The position numbers and the translations under genes were made by a program. The notes under the pieces were generated by a model. It did no database searches, was not told where the DNA came from, and was given only the letters and a program-made list of their open reading frames with translations. Shown in pieces: positions 8,142 through 18,400 of a stretch of DNA of 64,000 nt. How positions within the stretch are numbered: position 1 is the stretch's first letter; every line of letters starts with the position of its first letter. The DNA comes from Paraburkholderia phenazinium (GTDB lineage Bacteria > Pseudomonadota > Gammaproteobacteria > Burkholderiales > Burkholderiaceae): the NCBI RefSeq assembly GCF_900100735.1, contig NZ_FNCJ01000004.1:479365-543364 (forward strand), read 5' to 3'.

Positions 8142-9398
8142 ATGAAACGGGGAATTAAAGCGCTGATCACGCTCGGGAGCGTGATCATACTGGCGGCCTG
8201 TGCGACTCGCCTGTCGGTTACCGGAAACCGTGGAACGGAAAGCGAGTTGTCTAACATCGTCCAGATACCGCCGATCAATCCCGGACCGACCACGCAAGCA
8301 ATCGACTACCCCGTCCTGTACGGAACGAATCGAATACCGATATATGCGGCTGGGGCAACGGGTGGCGAAGCGAGTACCGAGTACGGTTCAGCACGAGATT
8401 TGACGCTTCACTATGGGCGTGTATGGGTGACGATTCCCAAACACCACCAGATCAAGCCGGAAGAGTCCTGGTGGAGCGATTTCAAGAAGGGGGCCAACCC
8501 GAGGTTGACGATATCGCGTGTCGAGCCCGCCCAGAGTGAACAGGAATTCGTGGGATGGGCAGCAAATGCTATCGCGTCGTCCGCTGGCTCGAACGACGAC
8601 TATATCGTCGTCTACATTCACGGCTATAACGACTCTTTCAAAGACGCGGCAGAGAGCGCGGCGCAACTTGGGGCCGATCTCGGCATACCGCCCAATCGAA
8701 TGTTCATGTTTTCGTGGCCGGCACGGGGCGAATTGGCAGACTACACGTTTGACGAAGCGACCGTCGATGCCAGCGAACAATTCCTGCGTGAATTTTTCAT
8801 GGAATTGTCGAAAAAGGTCGCGCCGGGAAAGAAGATCCACGTGGTCGCCCATAGCATGGGAAATCGCGCTCTCCTACGCGTCGTAGACGCGCTACTCCAC
8901 GGCTACGACAAAGAGAAAATCCACTTCGGCCAAATCGTGCTAGCCGCGGCGGATGTGGACCGCGAGGTGTTTGCAAACATGGGGCAGGAGTTCGCCCAAG
9001 TAGCCGATCGAACTACGGTTTATCTGTCGCCTTACGACTTTGCCGTAGGCGCGTCGCAATTCTTCCATCAATATCCCCGAGTCGGTTGTGGTACCAGGCC
9101 ACAGGTCGACATCAGCGGAATCGACAGCGTTGTCTCGATGCTCGACAACGATTTTCCGGGACACGGCTACATCGAAGACGCATTGCCCGTTCTCACGGAC
9201 CTGCAGAGCCTGTTCGTAGCGGGAACGCCGAAGCGTCCAGTGGGCGACGTATGGAAGGTGTATCCCGGCCCTACCGGTAACAGCGAGTACTGGGTCGTCA
9301 CCGCCAAGCCAAGCTGGATCCCTCGCATCAGAGCCTGCGTGACGGAGAACACCCTGGTGGTGTCCCCGACATCCATATCGCTGTCCGAATGGAAATAA
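8142..9398 (+). CDS. Alpha/beta-hydrolase lipoprotein (DUF900 family)
   Basis: 418 aa from the ATG at 8142, preceded by AGAAAAGGGGACC. The N-terminus MKRGIKALITLGSVIILAAC ends in a lipobox with Cys20, so it should be a lipid-anchored protein. The hydrolase core shows YIVVYIHGYNDSFKDAA (oxyanion-side HGYN), MFMFSWPARGE, and the nucleophile elbow VVAHSMGNRAL (H-S-M-G-N with catalytic Ser). DUF900 proteins are serine hydrolases of unknown substrate. The longer frame upstream is rejected because this start gives a perfect lipoprotein signal. It is convergent with the giant gene and lies near the T6SS island; no functional tie is visible. Confidence 0.85.
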   Translation: MKRGIKALITLGSVIILAACATRLSVTGNRGTESELSNIVQIPPINPGPTTQAIDYPVLYGTNRIPIYAAGATGGEASTEYGSARDLTLHYGRVWVTIPKHHQIKPEESWWSDFKKGANPRLTISRVEPAQSEQEFVGWAANAIASSAGSNDDYIVVYIHGYNDSFKDAAESAAQLGADLGIPPNRMFMFSWPARGELADYTFDEATVDASEQFLREFFMELSKKVAPGKKIHVVAHSMGNRALLRVVDALLHGYDKEKIHFGQIVLAAADVDREVFANMGQEFAQVADRTTVYLSPYDFAVGASQFFHQYPRVGCGTRPQVDISGIDSVVSMLDNDFPGHGYIEDALPVLTDLQSLFVAGTPKRPVGDVWKVYPGPTGNSEYWVVTAKPSWIPRIRACVTENTLVVSPTSISLSEWK

Positions 9399-9456
9399 AA
9401 ATGAAGATCGACGGTCTGGTTAGCATCGACCGCCCGCAGCCGATGCCTCCCTCCCC

Positions 9457-12400
9457 TCACCCCGCCGGAATAGCCTGATAAAGATTATTCACCACCAGTA
9501 ACGGCTGCTGATCCCCAGCCCCAAACAACGTCAGCTTGAAGCTATTCTCCGCGCCGTTCGCAAGGTTAGGCTTCTGCGTCGCCAGCCAATCCTCGACGGT
9601 CTCCGCCAGCACGCTGACGAACGCCGGCGTCACCGCCGGCTCGACCACCGTCAAGACCGGCGGCAACAGGCAAACCGGCAGACTAACCGGGAAATTGCCT
9701 GTCAACGGATAAGTGAAGCTGCCGGTCACACTCGCTTCCACCGACACCGCGCCATTGCCCCCTTCGAACAACCCGGCAAAGAACTCGGTCAGCAGCGCCT
9801 CCAGACTGGCAGAGGCGTTACCCGCGTTCTCCAGCGAAAAGTCCTGATGCACGAGACGCGGCACGGCCGCCCCCGAGAAGCTGACGCTCGGCGTGGTGAA
9901 AATAAACGCCGGATTCGTGGAGACGCCACTGGTATCCAGCGGGAACAAGGTCTTGTTGCGCTCGATCCGGATCGACGACTGCCCGTTCTGATGCAACAGC
10001 ACGTCCAGTCCCGGCAGCACCACGGTTCGCTCCTGCACGATCTCGGCGTCGTCCCACGACAGATAATGCGTGGGCGATGCGGTCTCTTGATAGAGATACG
10101 TCAACAACGAAAGCCCGTCCGTCGGCGCAGTCGGCACCGGCGTATAGCTGTCGGGAAGAATCTGCACGACCGGCGCGGGCAGCGTGATCCCGCCTGCCGA
10201 AATGGTTGCATTGGCCTGATCCCAGCTCGCATTGGTTCCATTGATCGTCACATTCAGCAGGTTCGTCACGGCGTTGCCGCTGCCATTGCGCGTCAGCACC
10301 GTCTCGAAGTCGAGTTCGATCAGCTCCGGCGCCTGCGCCGCGGCAAAGCGCGCCTGGCTCAGTTGCCCCGCGTAGGCCGTCGCCACGTTGGCCAGATACT
10401 CGGCGAAGCACTGCACCGCGTGCGCCGCCGCCTCGATGACGGTCTGATCGGTCGTGTCCGCGTCGATCTTCGTCAGATAAGTCCGGAAGTCCTCGGCAAT
10501 CGCCGGATAGCTGGTGACGAACTGCGCCAGCGCCGTGAACAGATCGGGACCGGCTGCCGGCGCCATGAGGCGAGTCGCGGCGTTCGGTACATTCAGTTGC
10601 ATCGTGGTCTGCACCGAATCCTGAGCCGCAAACGGATAGGTATAGACGAACGAGTAATCCCATCCGGTCAGATCGACCGGCACGACTGGAACACTCGTCG
10701 ACTGCGAAGCAAGCTGGTTCTGCACCGTGGGCGGCGTCGGCAGGTTGCGGTTCACCACCGGGATATTCGCGGCCTGGACCGGATTAAGCCCATAGATATA
10801 CGGACCGGTGACGAACACGAGCCACTCGCTGTCGATATAGCCATCGATGCCGGCCACCGTCGCCTTGTTGAACTCGAGATGCGTGATCGCAAAGTTCAGG
10901 GTCAACGGCACATACGCCTCGTCGTCCGTGTTCTTGGTGCTGAAGAAGAAGCTCAGGCGCGGGTCGGCCGGCACGCCATCGGTTGTAACAGGGCCGAGCG
11001 GGATGCGGGCCGCGCTCAACGTGAAGTTCTGATTGACGCTTGCGTTGCCGGCGATGACGCCCTGCGGTTGGCCGTACAGATCGGGCGGCCCGGCCGCGTC
11101 GGGCTGACCGGCGCCGGACGCGTCGCTGACCTGGTAGAGCACCACCGCGCTGGCGGCATAGGCTGAGCCGATCTGGTTCAGCAACTGCTGATACAGCTTG
11201 TTCTTCGCCGCTTCATAAGTGGAGGCGTCGGACGCGCTGGTCGAAAGGATCGGCTTGACCGTACCAGCGATGCTGGTCGCAAGACTGTCCTTGGCCTCGA
11301 GTACCGCGCCCAGATAGCCGTCGATCAACGGGTCGCTCTTACCCAACAGTTGGTCGAGGATGAAGGCCGAGGTGGAATCGCTGGCCGACAGGAAGGCATC
11401 GATCGCGTCGAGGCAGGTCTGGAACCACTGGTTTTGATCGACCCCGGTGAAGCTCAGGGTGACCGCGTTGCCGCTCGAGTATTCGGTGATGCTGGCCGTG
11501 CGGCTGACGAGCGATGTCGCCACCGGCGCGGCCGTGTAATAGCTCGGCGCGTTCTGCGCGATGTTGAAATAGATGCCGTTACCCTTCGACGCACCGAAGC
11601 GGACCGCCCAAAGCTGCATCGTGCCGGAACTGCCGGCGTTGCTGTCCGACGCCTTCAGGCCCTCGCCTATCCGCATCTGCCAGTCAGCGTTCTGGAACGC
11701 AGCCTCGAAGTTGCGGGAGAAGGTCAGGAACGCCGGTTGTCCGCCCGACACCGTGTCCGGATCCGGCTGCGGCAGGATCACGCTTTGCGCCGCCAGGCCA
11801 CCCGCGCCGGCGGCCACTTGCGGATCGACAAGGACCGCCGCGCGGCTCAAGGTCAGCGTCACGTCGAGCGCGATGATGTCGCCGCTTGCCACGCTGGCGA
11901 GCGTCACCGGCACCGCCAGCAACGCGCTCGGCCCCTTGTCCGGCAGCGCGCCGCCATTGACGATGCCTTGCAGGCATTGCACGCAGGCGCTGACATAGCT
12001 GCGCACCTGGTCGGCCTGGGTGTCGCTGAGCACACTCTCCGGCGTCGCAAGCAACGAATTACTGAGGCTCATGCTCACCGCGTTGCCGCTAAGGTCCGGC
12101 ACACCCAGGTCTTTGTAGTTCTGATTCAGTTGAAAATAGATCTTCTGATAGAGCGCGAGATCCTTGACGGCCTCATCCGGACTGGTCGCATACAGCACCG
12201 TCGCAAACGCCAGATTGACGTTAAGCACCGGCTGGCCGGCCGTGCCGGCATAGAGGTAATTGACCGTCGTATTCGACCACGACGACAAGCCGATCAGCAG
12301 ATCGGTGTACAGCAGATTGATCGCCGAGCCGTTCAACGCGCCACTGTAGCCGGCAGGTGGCACGGTGAACGGCGTCACCGTGGTGTTGCCGAACAGGTCC

Positions 12401-15400
12401 TGCCATTGCAGGGCGATCTGGCACGGCGTGCCTACCCCCACGTAGGGATTCGCGCTGGCTGGCGGCAAGCCGTCGGCCGGTGCGGCGGGCGCCGGGTTGA
12501 GCGTGGAGACCTTGCTGAACCCCAGCGACTGGCTATAGATGAACTCGGCCTGCGCCGCGCTATTGAGCTTCATCCGGCGGCGCTGCTTGATCTCGGCGTG
12601 ACTGGCGAATGCGGACGGGACATCGGACGGTTCGTTATCCTGTGGACCGAACGGCAGGCCCATCGCACTCGCCTTGAAGAACGCGTTGGCTTGCACCCCC
12701 GCCGACAAGGTGTTGTAAAGCGAATACATGAACGTCGCCGCGTAGTCCGGGTCGCTGGACTGGTCTGGCGGCGGCCCCATGTCGACACGGTTCAGCGAGA
12801 AGCTGACATTGCCCGCCGGCAACTGATTGCGCAGATCGAAGGACTGCGTATCGATGGTCAGGACTGCACCGGCGCGCAACAATCCGGCGACCGGCAGCGC
12901 AAGCACAGCCATGGCGTCGATGCTAATGCCATAGTAGGCGGCCATGCTGGCGAAGCTATCGCCAGGCGCGGACGCCGCCGCGACCTTGTAACTGACGGAC
13001 GGAATGTAGAACACCGAGCCCAGCGCCACCGCAACGCCGGGGTTATAGGTCGCGATTTGCGGCCCGGTAATCGTCGTGACCGCACCTTGCGAATAATAAG
13101 CCGCAAGGTTGGCGAGCGTCTGGGCGGGATCGGCTAGATCGGCTTCGGTCAGTTGATGCGTCAGGCCGTTGACCGGAATCACCGCGCCGCTCGTGAGGGC
13201 GAGCGTCTGGTTGTCGGCGGCGATCCTGGCGGGGGTGGCTCCATACAGGCTCGCTACGTCGGCGAGACTCGCGCCCTGCGCGCCGACAGCCGCCGATTGA
13301 CCGCTAGTCGAGAGCGATGCCACCTGCACGACATCCGAGGCGACGTTGATGCCGTCGGTCGTCACGAATGCGTTGACGAAGCAAGGCAGCGCATAGCCAA
13401 AATTGGTGCTGCCGGTGGCGGTGAAGGTCGCGATCATCGATAGCGTGGCGTTGCCGTTGGCATCGAAGATATCGGCCGGCAAGCCAGTGCCGTCGCTGAC
13501 CACCTGATAGAACAGGTAGTAGCCGCCGCTGCGCACCGTGCTTTGTTCCCACAACAGCTTGATGAATTCAGCAGGCGGATTGCCGATGCCGCGCGGCGGC
13601 GGAATATCCGCGCCTAACGCGAGCGCCCCCCGCACCGCCAGCTCGGGATTGGTTTCGGTCGACAGGTTGGTTTGGGCAATAAAGGTCAGGAATTCCTGTG
13701 TGCCCAGCGTCGCCAGCGCCGGCGGCTGGGTCTGCTGCTCGTAGCAGACGAACAGCCCCGAGAGCATCGACACGCTCATCGAGTCGATCGCGCTCAGCAA
13801 CTGTTCGAGCGTCTGCGCATCGGCAGTCGCCGTGCCGGTGATCTCGTAGACGTTCGGCAACGAGGCCGCATTGGCTGGGCCATTCGGTGTGTCGTCCGAA
13901 CCGCCGGACGATACGCCCGACACCGGCAGCCGCTTGATGCTGAAGTTGATGCGCGTCGCCCACGCCCAGTTCTGCAGATCGGTGTAATCGGTCTGGCTGC
14001 TGGCCGGGGAGGTCTGGCCGCGCTGCGGCTGGAACTGGGGCAGCAGCGGCAGTTCGGCGGACAGCGAGCCAAACAGGCTATCCAGACTGGCCTGACGCGT
14101 GGCGGTGAGTGCCAGCACGCTCGACGGCAGCGGCCACAAGGTCGCCTGAGTCTGCGAGGTGGCCGTGCCTCCGGTCCGGGTGGTGATCGTCTGCAGGGCC
14201 GCCATATCCGAGGTGACCCAATAGGCGTAGTTGCCGGTCGCCACGGCCTTGGGCTGCAACAGCACCGGCGCCACGGCGCTGAAACCCGGCGCGGGCTTGA
14301 AGTTGCCAGCCTGCGCCCAGCTCAGCACCGTGCAGAGATTGTTGTAGGAGTCCAGCAGATCGAGCGCGGCCGACCTCGATGCGACGCCGTCGAACTGCAC
14401 GAAGTTGAGGTCGACGCCATGCGACGCCGTTGCGGCCGACACGGTGACCGCATAGCCGGTGACGGCAGCCGGCGCCGGGGTCGGGAACTCCTGGCCGGTC
14501 AACTGATAGAGGCCATACGCGCTCTGCCCGGTCGGGAACAGGAACTGGTCCGACAGGGTCAAGCCGTCGCTGGCCGGCAGGCTCAGGCCGAACATCAGGA
14601 AGCGCGACACCATGCCGGCGGTCTGCGCCACCTGATCGGTGTCGGCGATCGCGGTCCACAGGTCCGACACGGTCCATGCCTGCAGATTGGCCAGCGTCAG
14701 CAGCCCACCTTCGGCGCTGACCGAGAATAGCCCACCTACCGTCTGGCTGGCCGTAGCCAGCAACGGTACCGTGGTCGCAAACAGGGTGGCCACGCTGGCT
14801 AGCGTGTCGCCGTCGGCGCTCGTGTAGGCGATCGGCGCGACGCTCATCGGCGCGGCCGGCGTCAGCAGCTTCGTAGAACTCGCGATGGCTGGAACTTGCG
14901 CCAGTTGATCGGCATTCATCCCCAAGGCCTTGCCGATCGACTCGAAGCTATCGCCGGCCACCGTGGTGTAACTGTCGATGGCTACGCCCGGCTGAATGAT
15001 CCGGGCAGTCCAGTTGGCGGTGATCAGGCTCGACACCGTGGTCTGCCAGCGCGCCGGCTTGTCGGTGCCGTCGCTGAAGCGCGCAGCGATGCCGGTCAGC
15101 GTGTCGGCGCTTTGCACCGTATAAGCCAGCGGCGGCGTGGTCAGGATCTTCGCGGCGCTCAGCGCGTGATTCTGGTTGGGCGAGGCGATATCGTCGACAT
15201 CGAGCTCGTTGGGGCTGATCGCGTTGACCGCCGCCAGGATGCTGGCAATGCTGTCGGTGGACTGCAGCGGCCATGCATACGACGCCAGCAGGTTCTGCGC
15301 GGTCTGCAGCAATTGCCGCCCGATCATCGTGAAGTAATCGACAAAGATCAGCGCGGCCATCGACTCGACGCTGTCATCGGCTACGGTGAGCGAATTCGCT

Positions 15401-18400
15401 GGCGGGGAACCGATGTTGTTCTCCTGCTCGATGCTGGTCTCCACCTCCGCGAACTCGTCGGCGACCGCTGCGCGATAGGCGTCGTTGACCGTCGTGTAAC
15501 TGCCGAAATCGATCGGATCGGTGCCGCTGCCATCCGGCTTGGGCACCGTCAGGGACAAGCCGTCGAACACCGGGAAAATCGTCGAGCCGGCCTGGAATTT
15601 CGTCTTGTCGCCCGAACTGCTCGCATAGTCGGCGGTCTCGAAGTTCAGGAAGAACGCCGAATCGAGGAAGCCCAGAATCGACGCGATATCGAGCGGTGGG
15701 TTGGCGTTGTTGGCCAACGCGTTGATCCATGCCTCCAGTTGCTCGGCGCTGACGACTTGCGCCGACACGCCCGCGAGGTCGACCGCAGCGCCGTTCGTGC
15801 CGCTCAGCGTGTCGATCAGCCACGGGAAGAAACTGGCGCACAACTGATCGAATGAGGTATCGCCCGTGCCGTCGCCGCCCGGGATGGACGCGTCCATCGC
15901 CAGCAGGAACACGAACGCACCCTGCTGCTGGCTATAGGCCGTCGCGCCCTCGGGCGCCAGCACGGTGAATTGCGGCGCCATCAGCACGTTCAAGGTTGGC
16001 TTGGCGTCCGCTTCGCGCAGCACCCGCTTGGGCCGCGGCTGGACCGCGGCGGCAAGGGCGGCGACCCGTTGGGCGCGCAGCGAGCGCGCTGTGAACAGCA
16101 GACTGCGCACGGCATTGCTGCCGGGGGAATCCCATGGCGCGCTCTGGTTCTGTCCGATCGTGAACGACGCCGTCACCGTCATCGAGAACGAGAAGGAAAT
16201 CTTGATCGAGAACAGTCCGAGATCGATCTTGATCGTCACCTTGACGCTGACATAGGCCGAGGCCGTGATGGGAATTTCGCGGTACGACTCGTAGGTCATC
16301 TGCACCGACAGCACGATGTTGACGCTGACCGACGCCTGGATAATGACGAAATCCACCTTGCCCGCCAGCGTGCCGATGATGCCGATCGTGCCAGTGAGCT
16401 TGAAGTAATACTGGTCCTGCAAGGCGCCGCTACTCTGCGTGGTCAGACTCGTTCCGCTCGACGACGAATAGGGATGCCAGGCCGCGATCACGCCTTCGAC
16501 GATGCCGAACACCGTCAGCGAGAAGCTGGCCGACAAGGGGCCGGCCGAGAAGCTGTAGCCGAGCCCCAGTTGCAAGCCAATGCCGAACACCACGACGGGA
16601 TCGAACGTGCCATTGGTCGTGACCGGCACCTGGGTCGCGGTCGCCGCGCTGAGCTTGCCGAAATAGAATCCGCCGCCCCCCACCACGGGGACGCCCGCGA
16701 TGATCGCGTAGAGTGCGAACGAGCGGCTGAAATCGTTGTTGTACGGAAAGCCGATATCGATCAGGAAATCGCCGTTGGTATACACCTGGACGGAAATCTG
16801 CGGCAAGGTCACCGAGACCGCGCCGAGATTGAGCTTGCGAATCGCATCGGGGAACGAGAAGTCGACCTGGAACAGCCCGATGTCGTCGGTGATCTTCTTG
16901 TAGAGGATATCGATCGCCAGGTTCGCCAGGCCGCCGGCCTTGGGCCCGGCGAGGGCGAGACGCAGACCGTACAGATTGGGGTCGTTGAAGACGAACATCG
17001 CGTCGACCGTCCACGACCCTTCGACCTGCAGAAAGCCCAGGTGCCCGGCGATCAGCCAGTTGTTGTCCTGGTTGTAATAGGGAAAGCCGTCGGGCTGGCC
17101 GCTCGGATTCGGATTGACCGGATTGGTGTCGCTGTTCGTGCTCGGCACCTTCGCCAGCGCATTGATCACCGACTGCGTGGAATCGAATTTATCCGAGCCG
17201 GTAATGCCGATGCGCTGCCCCAGCACCAGCAGGAAGACCTTGAAATAGTCCGAGCCGCGCCCGGGCACCGGCGGCATCTCGGTGACGTCCTGGCCGCCCG
17301 GTTTCATCAGGTCGCCAAGCTGGTCCGAGATCGGCGAAGACCCCTCAATTTCCAAAGTGACCTTGCCGTTGCCTTCTGTCGAGCGCAGGAAGTTCAGCTT
17401 GGTGATCGTGATGAAGCCCAGATTGAGCGGACTGGACAATTGATAGCTCGCCGAGAGCCGGTTGGTCTGGCCGTTCTCCAGCGACACGTTCAGTTGCAGG
17501 CCGTCGAGCGAAATCTGGTTCAGCAGATCCCACGGCGAGTCGAGCGTGAAATAAGGATTGCCAAGTGTCCGCACGAGCGCTTGCAGCAGCGCGCCGACGG
17601 TCCAGCCCTTCAGCGAGAAGGTGATCTGTTTGTCTTCACTCGTGTACGTGGCAGTAAAGCCCTCCCAGGCGAGCGACAAGGTCTTGTTGCCGTTGGCTTC
17701 GAACTGATAGCTCAGATCGAGTTCCAGATTGATGGCCGGATAGGTCCACTTCGAGACGACCGAGCCGGAAAACGCGCTGCCGTCGTAGGCCAATCCGATG
17801 GTCGAATCCAGATTGCTAATGGTCTGGTCGCCGAGACTGAAATCCCAGAGGAACGATACATCGACGGTGTAGGTGGTCTTGCCGGCCGAACCCGACGGGA
17901 TCTTCGCCACGACGCTGAAGGTTTCGATCGTGAGCGTGCCGGGCAGGAAATCGGGGAACGCGTAACTGCCCCCTGCCGAGAAGAACTGCACGATCAGGTC
18001 GTTCACCGACAGCGGCTGGCCCAGCGACGCGCTCAAGGTCCACAACGAGGGGGAAACCGTACCGTCATAGGCGAGCGAGACGAGCGTCTGGAACGGGCCC
18101 ACGCTCAACTGGCCGCCGATGCTGCTTTGCCAGACCGAGGCGGCGTTGCTGCCGCTATCGGCCGGCGTGCTGGCGCCGATGCTGACGGTGCCGTTGGAGA
18201 CCGACAGGATGGGCTGGTTGCCGACCGTCAGGAACGACAGCGATAGATTGAACTCACTGGTGAAGTTAAAGCTCTTGCCGCCGCCATTGACGGTCAGCGC
18301 AATGTTGGCGAGGCTCGCGGATATCGACGACGGCAGCGACACTAAACCACCGCTCAAGGTCGACAGGAAATCGCTGAGGCTGGCCGTGCCCGCGAACGAG

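Noticed and set aside
11350..13137. 595-aa plus-strand ORF antisense to the giant gene
   Set aside because: Same shadow composition (Arg/His/Gln-rich), no recognisable motif and no initiation signal.
15970..18246. 758-aa plus-strand ORF antisense to the giant gene
   Set aside because: Composition is Arg/Gln/Asp/His-rich, typical of the antisense of a high-GC gene, with no RBS or domain; it is a shadow of the minus-strand frame.
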